From contig OZ059898.1 in the NCBI GenBank assembly GCA_964057225.1, forward strand, positions 5,332,001 through 5,396,000: a DNA stretch of 64,000 bases, read 5' to 3'. Positions 38,632-50,410 of this stretch are shown here, piece by piece (position 1 is the first letter of the stretch; every line of letters starts with the position of its first letter). This DNA comes from Auanema rhodensis. Lineage: Eukaryota; Nematoda; Chromadorea; Rhabditida; Rhabditidae. The translations under genes and the position numbers were made by a program. Under the pieces are notes generated by a model. The model ran no database searches. It worked only from the letters and a program-made list of their open reading frames with translations, and had not been told where the DNA came from.

Positions 38632-39412
38632 CTCAACCTTTTATATACTACTCAGGTATACGAACTCTTTATGATGTATTTCAAGGAACAACTAAATAAG
38701 AATAGATACATTATATGAAAATGGCCTATCAATCCTTTTGTTAATAAAGAGAAAAGAAACTATTCCCAATATTATAAAGATTTATAAAAAATTTATTATA
38801 TTAAACCCTTGCTAATGTACAATTTGAATAAAACAATAGTTGCTATTGTGAAGATAATTACAATATAATAGTTGCATTTACATCTTAATACTAAAATGAA
38901 ATTTTAATATAATAGATCTTATCAAGTATCACTGTACTAGTATTTGGTAGACGAATCGTGTGCATACTAAAGCGAATGAGGTTGACACGTGAGTCTCACG
39001 TAAAAGTTATTTAATTATTCATATATAATACATGCACTTGCGTTCGTTTACGTTAGTTTTTTTAAAATTTTGCCCATCGTATACCTTTTCAATCTTCTTT
39101 TTTTAGTTCTAAAGAAGAAAATTGTTCAATTTATCTTATTCAATATTAATAATATTCAATAACTATTCTCTTTTATTACTTTCACGTGCGTGATATTCAT
39201 TTTCAACTCTACCTATTATCTTAATTGGTTTACTCGCTTTCTGTATAATACCTTTGAAGTAATTAAAAATTTAGCTATATTAGTTTGGAGAAATGGATAA
39301 GATATTAAAACTAACAATAAAAACGATGATGGATGGAGGACAATGTGTAAGATGAAGAAAAATTGTTGAATTTGCTCCTTTTCCAGTTTGAACTCGAAAT
39401 ATCTTCTTCTTC
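38478..39412 (-). repeat. Right arm of 935-bp inverted duplication
   Basis: Partner of 37338-38272. This arm is contiguous with the intact AN1/ubiquitin-like gene (exon 1 at 39293-39346, exon 2 from 39387), so it is probably the ancestral copy and contains that gene's promoter. Homology stops in exon 2 after CTTCTTCTTC, at 39412. Confidence 0.95.
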
Positions 39413-40645
39413 CACAATTAGGGATTTGAAAGCTGCTATCTTTCTTAAGACACATATATCACCATCAGAGCAAGTTCTGATTCATAGAAAAAGCCAGCTG
39501 AGGTTTATAGACATGCACTCATTGATACTTGAACATTATGCTTTGAAGATTGGATGATCAATCTTTTGAAAGCATTGGTATTAATGAAAATAGTGTGATT
39601 ACAATGAACACTGTTATATCAACAGGATTAACCAAGTATATTAAATATTATAATCTTTAAAGACATTTATTCACATTTTGTATTGTAGTTCTTCAAACAA
39701 AGTTTCGGATCAAGTTTTGGAGAATATTGCTCAACTCTTATCTACTGATGGCCGATCAACATTGGCCATAATGGATGCAAAAGCGTATAATTTGTTTCAA
39801 AATCCATCGTATTTAAAGCATTCATCCATATTGAAGATCGAGAAAAAAACAGAAGAAAAAGAAAAACAAGATAAGTGATGAACTTCAAGCTGAGAATCAA
39901 CTGATAAAGTCACGTATGATTGTAAGAATATTATACGTAGATTGAAGCAAAAAGGTGTTAAAACAGGATGTTCAAAACAGACGGAAACTGAATAAGCGAC
40001 ATCTAAATTCTCAAATACCAAGTACTAACTCTATTAGTCTGCCGTCTTCCTTATCCTCCTCTTCCTCGAAGTTAGTAATAGTTTTGCTTATAATAACTAC
40101 AACTCATTTCTTATTCAGCATATCCATTCGCTCTACTTCAATTAATTCTTCCGACATTTCATTGAATAGCGATTCCAATGCTAACGTATTATTAATTACA
40201 TTATTTATTTTGTTAAAGAACATTTGCAATGTAATTTGGTTTCAGTTTAATTCTTCCGATAATTCTAATTCTGCTAGCACTAGTAGTGTTCGTGAAGAAT
40301 GTAAAGATAGTTCAGCAGAAGGTTCAATTGAGCTTGAAAAATGGAAATGTCAGGTAATGTGATATCTCGGCAGCAATGACGTAATAATGTAAGCTATAGC
40401 TCAAGAATTGTGGTAGAAAGCTCTCGCTAACCGAACAATCCATGACGTGTCGATGTGAAAAGTCGTTTTGTTTTAAACATCGTGGACCGGAAACCCATTT
40501 ATGCCCTATTGACTACAAACAAATCGAAAGAGAAAAGCTTCGAAAGGTATAATTAAAGCTTGATCGTTCATGATTAATTGGTTGGAACCCCTAGGAAAAT
40601 CCAAAAGTCGATTCACGGACGTGTGGTAAGCATCTGAATTCCTGA
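39293..40645 (+). CDS. Ubiquitin-like / AN1 zinc-finger protein (ZFAND4 type)
   Basis: Exon 1 (39293-39346) starts MDKILKLTIKTMMDGGQC and joins by a 40-base intron to FELEISSSSTIRDLKAAI (exon 2, 39387-39502), then RLDDQSFESIGINENSVI. Together these form a complete ubiquitin-like fold of about 80 residues. A lysine-rich and Ser/Asn-rich linker follows. The last exons encode an AN1 finger with all ligands: KCQNCGRKLSL, TCRCEKSFCFKHRGPETHLC, then PIDYKQIEREKLRKENP and the stop at 40643-40645. About 330 residues. The order UBL then AN1 is that of human ZFAND4. Such proteins couple ubiquitin pathways to stress or proteasome functions; the exact role here is unknown. Its promoter and exon 1 lie inside the right arm of the inverted duplication, so transcription from the left arm would make antisense-capable RNA. 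Confidence 0.85.
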
Positions 40646-41075
40646 GAAAAAATGTATAATATTAGATTTCATAATAAATTTCACATTTAAAACAAAAAGC
40701 AATGAAAGAGAAAACGATTTATGATAGCCTATGCAATTGATTTCTTTACATGGTTAGCAAGATTTCTTGCTTTCGTTATTTAAATCATATATATAAATAT
40801 ATTTACGAAGAGAGAAAATTATTATTTGAGATCAACACAGCAAAACAGAATGATGCGCAGAAGATTATTAAACCTCTAGACAGATATGCCCATAACTATC
40901 CGAAAATAATTTTTTTTTCTTTTTTTTTTAACCTGAACAGCTATACAAACATTATTTGGCTTCCACAAGCTTTTAACACTATGTGCTACGAAAAAAGAAA
41001 GAATCCGAAAATATATTGGCAAGTTGCCGAAAAAGTTCTGTTCATTGCAGGTTACTCTCCTTCGTTCGGACCAAA
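40646..41075. other. Convergent intergenic region
   Basis: AT-rich DNA between the AN1 gene and svop-1 3' ends. A possible polyadenylation region; nothing else supported. Confidence 0.5.
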
Positions 41076-42885
41076 TCAATGCGAATCCTGAATTTAAAAT
41101 TTTTTTGTTTGAAATTTTTAATATAAATAGGCTTAAAACATCTTGAAACGCCTATTAAACTTACAATCATTTTTCGGCCTTTTGTTTCTATTGGCAACGA
41201 AATTGCTGCTACTAAAGCTAGCAACGCGGCTGTACCATATATAGAAATTGGTAATGATAATGAATATCCAGAAGAAACCTGTTGAATTATCAATTTGCTC
41301 TTGTTTTTTATTGAAATAATTCAGTTACCTGAGCAACGAACGGTGTCATAATTGCTCCTATTCGAGCCATTGCCGAAGAAGCTCCTAAGCCTACAGCTCT
41401 CAAGGTGGTGGGATATACTTCAGGTGTATAGACATAAGCACATTGGAATGCTCCAGAAATAAAGGCTCGAGAGATGAAAATGAAACAAGTAACAGTAAAT
41501 CTAAATAATTAAATTATATAATTGTATTTACATAAGCTCATATACCTATCTAAACAGAAATAAAGTAAGAAAGTGAAGAAAGAGAAAGTAGCAAATTCAA
41601 ATGCCATCGTACGTTTTCGGCCCAACCATTCAATGACAAAAACGGTAATTAGTAAACCTAAACAATAGCAGTTTAAATTTTGTTTAAATGAGAAAAGCTA
41701 ACCAGGGAATTCAGCTAATGTGGTCTTAAGAAGATCAAAATAATCTGATCGTGTTAATGGATGACATTCTTCCAAGGATGTGCCGTTGGAAAATAGCCCA
41801 CCATGGCATTCATCATGCGATTGGAACAGAACTGTCGTGTATAATACAATTCCATAGTACGAAAATGCATTCATAGACCTGAATTTGTGAGAAAAACATG
41901 AAAATCCTTTCATAAGCTATTTTCCGAACCAAATAAACCAGAGAAGCAACGTAGTTTTTTTAAGATCCGGGTTTAAAAGAGCTGAAAATCCACCGCGACC
42001 TTCAGTCTGAATAATAACAAGATAAAATAGTTTCTAATATCTCCATTTACTTACATTTTTCACAGTTGCAACTAATTTTCCTCGAGGTAACTGAACACAA
42101 TTGTTTCTTGCAGCTTTTTGAAGCATTTCTAAAGCCTTTTCTTCTTTTCCGCATGCAATCAGGTACCGAGGTGATTCTGGGAGCCACTGAAACAGCATAT
42201 CTATGATATTGCATACACTTTTTCAATTTCAGCTATATATATATATATATACAAATTTTTAGCTTTTCAGTTTCTTTATGTTTAGCATACAAGTATCGTA
42301 TAACTATGGTGGATGTTTTTCCTCAACAGACTTGTATGGTGTATATGTCGGTTAGGAAGTGTGTTTGATTGAAAGCAAAATCACTTACGAAAGAAAGGAG
42401 AGAAAATGCTCCAAGAGGAAGCGATGAGAAGATGATTAGCCATCGCCAGCCCCAAGTGTTCATTATGAAGTATGCCAGCAAAGATTCGAAAACGGCTCCG
42501 ATAGCCCAGAATCCCTCAATTAGAACAACACACTTTGCACGTTGAGCCATCGGCAAAAATTCGGCATACAAGGTCACTCTTATATGTATTTTTTAAAATT
42601 CATCACGTTTATAATAAATCTTACGATTGTGGTACTCCCCCTATTCCAAATCCTGTTAATCCACGGAAGAGGAGCAGAACATAAAAATGAGGTGATAAGC
42701 CACTGAGAACACCCATTACAAATGCCATAAGAGTTGAGCATTGTAATCCCTAAATTAGAATCTTGATTTTGGTTTTTTCCTATTACTTATTATTTCTACA
42801 CACACTTATTATAAGCTTCTAATAATATTGTCAGAAGACGAGAAAGTAAACAAATATCTTCAGGGGCATGTAAACAAAATTATTT

Positions 42886-42932
<47 letters not shown>

Positions 42933-44282
42933 ATCATTATTTTCTTTGAATTCTTGATTCTTTCTCTTGTTTCAGTCCTATTCATATTTTTAACAAAAAA
43001 ATTGCCTTTCTGAAATTGACATATCCCTTGACAAAAAATAAAATATTATCAGGTTTAGAACCTATAATAGCTTTGCTCATACATATAACTCAAATTTTAC
43101 TTGAAGCTATATTTGATTCAATATGCTGCTTTTTGAATTTGAACGAGAAATGAATTCAACAAAACATTCTAATATGGAAGCATGCAGCGAAAGAAAGCGA
43201 AAGTTCAAGATTTTTTTCGAAGAAGAAATAGCCAGTGAAATAGATCTACAAACTTCAAGCTTCATATGAGTATTGACCCACTCTGCGTCTGTTCATAGCC
43301 GCATAACTTAATTATTTTAATGAATAGCTTTATATACATATATGCACAAAAATGGAGAAGAAAAGGAGAATACTGAATTCTATTTTGAAAATTTTGAACA
43401 GATACATACATATACTACCTACACATGTATGTATGTATGTATGTATATCCGGTATCTTAACAATATTATTTTTTCATATATACTCATAAAAGAAGATAAA
43501 TATATATGTAGATGTGGATATATTATGGTCATACACATATGCATATCTTGCTGCCATAGGTAAAGATAAACTACTTCTCCGTTCTTTACCATCAACATTA
43601 TGTAATACAGCAACTATTTTTAATCTTATTTATTCTTTACCTATAGTAAAATTAACTCACAACTCGTCGTCCGAATCGATCGCAAATCTTGCCCCATAGG
43701 GTAGATGACGTCATCATTCCTGTGAAGACGCACGTTGTTACAAGCGCTTGCTGCACTGAGCTAATACCCCATTCACATGCCAATGCGGGTGATAGCAAGG
43801 ATAAGAGCATCATCTCCATTGCATCTGCCATCTGAATGCGAATTTCAAACTCAGTAAATAGCATTTCAATATCACATAGAATGTTTGTTACTAACCCAAG
43901 CCATTCCGGTTAAGACGCTAAGGAAAAGTTGGAAACGGCCGAAACCCAATGCTTCTACTGCATCGTCAACAGTGAACGTTGGTTCTTCCCCTTCTTCTTT
44001 TGGGGGTTGATGATTTTGCGCATCTTCGGGGTCTCCAAGTTCTGTGCGATCATCAATACTTGAATATCGAACAGACAAATCTTCTCCAACATGGCGTAAT
44101 CTAAAACGAGCAATTTATAAAACATACAGACTTTTGGAAAAACTAATCTCGAAAAGTAAAATTTACATTATACATTTTAAAATTACTTACTCTCTAAGCA
44201 ATGTCTTGGGTGTCAGGTCAGCGTAAGTGGTGGTCAAGTTTGAGGCCTCAAGAACCTCACTTAATATGGCTTTATCACCCAT
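41076..44282 (-). CDS. svop-1: Synaptic vesicle 2-related (SVOP) transporter, major facilitator superfamily
   Basis: A 12-helix MFS transporter, orthologous to C. elegans ZK637.1 (SVOP family, organic-ion or nucleotide-like substrates on vesicles; substrate not settled). It starts [16 protein letters not shown] at 44282. The cytoplasmic N-terminus contains the conserved [17 protein letters not shown], then TM1 with [17 protein letters not shown], the loop 2-3 MFS motif [31 protein letters not shown], the large lumenal loop [17 protein letters not shown] with paired Cys and a glycosylation sequon, [20 protein letters not shown] and [13 protein letters not shown]. The last four residues sit in a tiny final exon (stop 41076-41078) that matches the worm C-terminus, which supports the model. 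About 520 residues, full length. Upstream 1.9 kb is non-coding. Confidence 0.95.
42890..42928. repeat. TA dinucleotide microsatellite in an svop-1 intron
   Basis: About 39 bases of uninterrupted TA inside an enlarged svop-1 intron (about 42.8-43.65 kb). A GTAT tandem lies at about 43,427-43,446 in the same intron. Confidence 0.95.
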
Positions 44283-46183
44283 TTTGCATCTATAATCAAG
44301 TATAAAAAATGCATCTGTACATATAACAAGAACATAAACATAGTGAAATTTCGTAATTAAAAAAGCCTCCTATATCTAGTAGTACACGTTTCAATTTTGT
44401 TATTCGAATAATGACTTCAATGCAAATCATAATATATACAACATGTTTGCATGAAGAGAAATGAGTATAAGGTAATCAATGAAATTCTATTGGAATTCTG
44501 CATTATTAATGAACATTTTTTGAGTTGAAACTGATGGCAAATCGTTAAAAAAACATTAAAAACTAGTCCGCCTATTTAAAACTACGTTTGTTGTATCCCA
44601 AAATCCAAAAAGACAAATATTTTATTTAAACGAGAAGTGGCTAGTAAATGAAACAAAAATCAAATTACTCCGAGTTGCTGATCTCAGTTCAAAGCAATTA
44701 ACGCAGAAGCGAATGTTGCAATGTTCATGCTTTTAGCTCTTGAAGAAGAGAGAAAGTTATTGGCAGACACCATAAAAAAGCTGTCGAAAAAAGATATCAT
44801 ATGTGAGCTGAAACGTTGTTTGTTTTGTAAAAATGCCAAATAGAGTCAAAGAAAGAGATCAATATTAGAAGTAAGAGAATGAGAGAGGGAGAGAAACACG
44901 AGAGAAAGAGGGTAAAAAGACAGAAAGAGGGAAAGAGATGAGAGGTGGGCGGGGGGGACAAATGAAAGCAGGGCTTGGGCCCTGAGGCGATGAAGCGGGA
45001 GGAGAAGGACCTAGACGCATTTGACTGACACTTCTATCTAATGACGTATTTCCCATTTATAATGGACATTTAGAGCTCTTCTGAAATACTCAAAACAAAC
45101 GTTTGGAAAAGAATGCTCATTTTCATTTTTTTAAAGTTTGAATTAAATCTTTTTTTGTCTTGTCTTCAACAAAGTATTAAAGATTTGTGCTTTCTCAACA
45201 AGCCCAAGGGGACTCACTCAAAACAGAAATACGATTAGCTGACGAGCCATTTTGAAAAATAGCTGAGCATACAGTAAAATAAAGTAATAAATATATTCAA
45301 AAAATGATTAATTTTAGGATATGTTTATACTAATAAATATAATATATATTATATTAAAAAGATACTGCTAGTTCCACTTTAAAAAATCATTAAGACAAAA
45401 AAATATATATCACGATTGAGATACAATGAAAGTAATTTAAATGCAATGTCATGAAAATACATATATGTATTTAATGTTTCCGCTATTTTAGCTATTATGA
45501 AACAACTATTGGATTTTTTCATATGCTTTTACACTCATTGTGTTTAACACGCTAGAATTTGTAGACTTGTGCTCTTTAAATCGGATATGAGAAGGCCCTG
45601 ATCAAGCTTATTTTCTTAGCCGACTTAGACCCAGTCATATGACCATATGCTCAATAAAAAAATAAGATAATTGGATAGAAAAGATTGAATACATTTTACA
45701 AAAGATTGCAGTTTATAATTATATTAGATTGAATACTATGAAAATTATTAAAAGTCCAATTAAAGAATAAAGATACATTTTAGATTTTAAATATAGAAAT
45801 AAAATGTAGTTCATCGATGCAGTCGAGACTCACATCTCATCGATCCGCCAGGCCCCGCCTCTCAATTCAACCGACCGCCTTTTTCCCCTTCGCCTTCTTC
45901 CATCGAACGGAAGCTTTTTTTTGTAATTTAATATGAATTTTAATCTTACTTAGTATGACTATTCCCTCCTATTGATCAGGAAGATCCTATAACATGTGTT
46001 GCAAAAAGAAAAATAGAAATAAAATAAGTTTTATTGTCAGACAATGCTGACTATAATCATCACAGATCGAAAGGTTTTGTACAAAATTATGCAACAGATA
46101 AAAGTTATAAAAATTATATGACTTATGAGACATGCTTTATGAAAGTGAATGTTTGAGATAAAGCAGATAATAAACTTGATCAA
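44283..46183. other. Upstream region of svop-1
   Basis: No gene seen. Purine-rich on the plus strand at 44,870-45,000 (GAGA-type repeats and a GGGCGGGGGGG run), and a GC-rich stretch at 45,825-45,905. On the minus strand these are pyrimidine-rich and lie 0.6-1.6 kb upstream of the svop-1 start, so they are promoter or enhancer candidates. Confidence 0.4.
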
Positions 46184-48233
46184 TCACAATGATATTTGTT
46201 TTACCGGTGAATTAAGCTGAGCCATTTTTTTGGCAACAGCATCTTTAAAGCTTTGATAACGAATTAGGTCGACTTCTGCTAACAAATTGGCAATAATCAT
46301 TTCATCATCCAAAGTCAGTTCTTCTTCCTACAAAAAGGCTTTGATTAATAGTTATGAATTATTGAAGCATATACCTTTAATGCGCTAAGAGAAGTATGCT
46401 TCGAATAATATACAAGCATACATAACCGAGAAAGTGCAGCTGTGAGAAACAGTTGAAGACAATGATCTGATGGGAATTTTCGTTTGCATCGTAAATCTAC
46501 AAAACTTTTAAAAAGCTTTGTCCAAAATTCACTAGAAACGTACCAGCTAGAAGTTTACCATGATAGGGAGCAAGATGCAAAATAGATGTGTTAGTATCAA
46601 GTAAAACACTGCCAGATTTAAGTAATAATTCTCGCTGTTTCTTTGTTGAGCAAACTCCTACAATTCCATGCGGAATTCTAAAAAACCAATAAATTTACTT
46701 CTAATCAAAAATGAGCTTTACTGAGTAAGATCTTCACACCAAAATTTGAGATCGTAATTTGTATGAGATTTAGGCTTCATCATATTCAGCTTATTTACAA
46801 GATCAACAACTGTTCTTTTCCTTTGATCAGAACCGCACACTATTATATCTTGTCCAGCAAGGATTGGGAAGAGAATCTATAAATTAAAAGATTAAAATTT
46901 TAAAAATAGCAATTCGAAACATTATCTAAATTTGGGCACAATTGCTTTAATGTTTCTTCATTTGCTGAATCGTCCTCATCTGAACTAAATGAGAAAACTA
47001 GCATCAAAACAGGAAAAAAAATTATTATTACGTTGAGACCCTCTTTTCTTTTATGGGAGACTCATACTTTGGAAAGCGAAGTATGGGGGATGATCCGGAA
47101 TATAAAATTCCTTTTCGCGGTAATGCATCACTAAAGTGAGTGAGTGCCGGCTTTAAAGAACTTATAAATTGATCGTAAGCCTTAACAGATTCGATAATAA
47201 AAAGTAATAATCTTGATATCCACAACGTACACAAGGCGCCAAATCTTTTATATGTCCTAAAGGAGCATTAGCACGAAAAGACAAAAAAGCTTGTTCAGCC
47301 AGTTCTCGCTCCGTTGTTCGATGTCCAGCACAGTCAGAACCAACTTAATTAAATTGAATGTAAAAGCAGAAAAACAAAAAGCAAATTACTTGAATTTGTA
47401 CAGCTTAGTTCATCATATAGCATCATCATCCTTGGTCTCAATTTTCTGGCCTATGCTAAAACGCTTAAAACTATTAAAAATAAAATCTAACCTGCTCTGC
47501 AGCATTCACAAACTTATGATTTTTCAGAATCGATACAACTTCATCGGGATTAAGATTATAATATCCCTGAACGGTATCATTTTCTAAACAAAAGAAAACG
47601 TATAAAATTTTTTCGAGCAGTTTACCAATTGAATCTGATAATGTAATTACATCATTAAGTTGACTAAGAAAAAGTTTTCTGTTACATGACACAAGCGGAG
47701 TCAACAACTATAAGTAATATTAAAAGCATGAAAAGGAAAATTATTGTTAATTAAGAACCTTTCGAACAGCTATAGTGAACTTGGTTATAAGTTCGCCGTT
47801 CGGCTTGTGAGACATCAAATACGCTATACATAGAGGTCTCTCAAATCAAAAAATAAAATAAGAAGCATCAGATAGCTTACCTGGAATCCTCTAGCTTTTA
47901 TATCGTATATAGTGAAATGATATGATAGTGCATGTACAGCCATTTGCTGATTATATAAACATAGTACAGTTCCAGTAGCAGTTTCTGAAGACATTAACCA
48001 TACGGAAAGTGAATCTATGTCAATAGAAACCCCTCCTAAAAAAATAAATATTGAATAGCATTAATAACGAATATATTACCTCCACTAAGTGAAACTGTGG
48101 CTAAAGGACGTGGTCCTTCTATTTGACAAAACTCTATAACAGTTAAAGTTGATTGTGCAACAGCTCCTAATCGGTTGAATGGATCAATCACACGATTAGA
48201 GCGAATGAGAAAGGATTCACTAGATGATACCAT
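46184..48233 (-). CDS. SMCR8/folliculin-like DENN-domain protein
   Basis: Starts MVSSSESFLIRSNRVIDPFN at 48233, three bases after a TTTCATTTTTAG acceptor. The longin-like first part has TVIEFCQIEGPRPLATVSLS and YHFTIYDIKARGFQRPLCIA, which match the SMCR8/FLCN N-terminal DENN module (EF..GP.PL and HxxTxxDxxARGFxRPxCxAY). A middle region follows. The C-terminal DENN part is NILFPILAGQDIIVCGSD, then GIVGVCSTKKQRELL and LTLDDEMIIANLLAEVDL; the stop is at 46184-46186. About 560-600 residues. In animals SMCR8 pairs with C9orf72 (worm ALFA-1) as a GAP for small GTPases in autophagy and lysosome control. It lies 35 bases after the stop of the upstream gene on the same strand, as in an operon. A splice to a further 3' exon after LNSP is possible. 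Confidence 0.8.
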
Positions 48234-48268
48234 TTCTAAAAATGAAACATAAATAAAAAAAATAAATC
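48234..48268 (-). promoter_or_regulatory. 35-base intercistronic region with trans-splice acceptor
   Basis: Between TAA (48269-48271) of the upstream gene and ATG (48233) of the SMCR8-like gene on the minus strand. It is U-rich and ends in CATTTTTAG, so it looks like a spliced-leader acceptor in a very tight operon. Confidence 0.6.
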
Positions 48269-49503
48269 TTAAACAGTAATATTGAAGTAGTCTGAAGATA
48301 ATAGCATAAGCGTGAGCGAGAAAATGTGTGGAACATTGAGTTCTTCCAATGTTAGAGCAGCACGTGATACAATGTAGGCTAACTTACACCTCAAAATATT
48401 AACGAATACAATTAAAATATCTGGGATAAGAAGAGATAATTCATCTATATGATGAACACACTATTTGAATTAAAGGAAAAACTGAGAAACATTGCTTTCA
48501 CCTTGAACGTTGCACAATATCGTACACTGAATAGCGTTAAATCATACTGGACACGATAAATAAATTGAAATTGTGTCGCATCTTTGTTACTTTCAAAAGT
48601 TAAATTTTCATTTCTGGGGTAAACATTGTTAGATAACGTGTTCAAAATATTGATAACAGAAATTGATATACAGAAAAATGGAACATCAAAAAGATCATGC
48701 AAGTAAAGAGTATTAGACTTGTTGATATCAGAGCATTCATTTTGATATGTAACAAAAGGTAAAACATTAATTCTAACAATTATCCAAAATGGCATCGAAT
48801 TCGCCGTTTTGGAAATCACTGTCGTCTTGATAATTGGTTGAATTGTTTTCAATTGCTTCCTATGATTTAAAACATATATATTTTAGAAAAAGATTAACTC
48901 AACCAAGCCCTGTTCTTCCCACTGCTGCAAAAGAGACTCAGTCTCGTTAACAGATATAAGAAGGCTATTGATTTGTTCAATCGTGAGATTTTCTAAATAA
49001 AATAGTTAGAAAAAATAGAAAAAAAGTTACAACTAGGCAATTTTTTCTTTTTTATTTCACTGCAATGTTCCGAAAATATTGACGAGCAGAGAGTTTTTTC
49101 TAAAAGAAAAAATTACGGAAAGCACAACTAATGATATTACTTTTAGTAAATGTGAATAAACGCGAGGAATTCTCATTGTTTCTTTCATTATCGACGTATG
49201 TCTATATTTATGAAAAATGGCCAAGAATACATAAAATCTGATTACCAGTGAATTGTAATGATTTGTTTGCGTTTTCTCGGATAATTCAAAAAGATTTGAC
49301 TGATCACTTTGAATTTTTCCACGTACTCGCTTTTGAACTTTGGGTTCTTTTGCAGATTTTTTAGAACTGAAGAGGTAAGTTAAAACATTCATAAAAATTA
49401 GTTCACCTCGTCTCTTTTTTTGTTTTGGACATCTTATTTTTAGAATTTTTTTTCTGGAACAAAAAAATTAAACTGAAAAAATATAATATCTTACTCGTCC
49501 CAT
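48269..49503 (-). CDS. Unrecognised charged protein, first gene of a putative operon
   Basis: Eight exons by eye, about 325 residues. A tiny first exon (MGR, start 49503) is followed by a lysine-rich N-terminus (KKNSKNKMSKTKKE, VQKRVRGKIQSDQSN), a predicted helix (LTIEQINSLLISVNETESLL then QQWEEQGLVEK) and a C-terminal region with alternating hydrophobic strands (TANSMPFWIIVRINVLPF, FQFIYRVQYDLTLFSVRY), ending SLTLMLLSSDYFNITV. The helix exon is best ended at GLVE|GTTAATC: this puts the following 300 bases in one open frame, and a 41-base intron then joins the last exon. If the earlier GTTGAG donor is used instead, the frame stops early. Basic head plus helix plus globular tail suggests a nuclear protein, but I do not recognise the family. 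Confidence 0.65.
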
Positions 49504-50410
49504 TTTACCGAGTGACCTGAAATTAAGAATTCAAATCTCTAGTATAACAATTATTACATATTTTGCGAAATAATTACAGACGAATATTAAGAACAGACAG
49601 GTTGAAGAACTTCAAATTAAATAATTGCTCTACTTGCCCTTTGAAACCCTTCCAGTTTCTTACCCTTGAATCTATCACTTACATAGTGAAAGACCATCAT
49701 ACACTCTCTCGTTAAGCGAACGATTGATTGTCCGTCAAATAATCACCGATCTTCTGCAAACCATACACATCTAACTATCACTGTTCTTATTTTGAACAAC
49801 TTCTTATTCAATTATATAAAGCCTTCACTTTGAATCAAATTAATACACGCAAGTTCTGCTATTTCAACTAAAAAGAGCATATTTTATTGTTTACTCATAA
49901 TATTAATGAAAATTACGTGCCCATATTCGAATATTAATTTTAAACCAGCCTTTTGGCTTTAACATTGGCGCGCTTTACTTTGAATTCGCTTTGAAGCTCA
50001 TTATCGTATACTACTGTAGATCAACAATTTTTTTCTTTTAGAAGTAACTCCAGCATTGCAAAGTGTATAACAATTAACCTTCTAGTAGTATCGATCAAAC
50101 TTTGAAGACATTTACTTGATGACGTTAAAAAGCGCGACCTTCTCAGCTAATGGAAATTCAGTTTCTTTTTCCAATAAGTCACAAATATCAAAGGTTATCA
50201 GCGTGAATAAAGAAGTCGAACCACATTATGGGCGAATAGAGATAGAATGCGCTGAATGCTATCTCTTCTAACAGAACACAATTAATTTGTATAACATACA
50301 TCCTGTATACCGCGGCCTTCATTTCCTGATTGTTTCAATTAATATTTTATTTTCACCATTGCACACTTCCATTTTATGTACAATACTAATACATAAATTA
50401 TGAATTATAG
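49504..50410. promoter_or_regulatory. Divergent intergenic region
   Basis: 907 bases between two divergent genes. AT-rich with no clear boxes; GAATTATAG just before the ATG at 50411 looks like a trans-splice acceptor. Confidence 0.4.
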
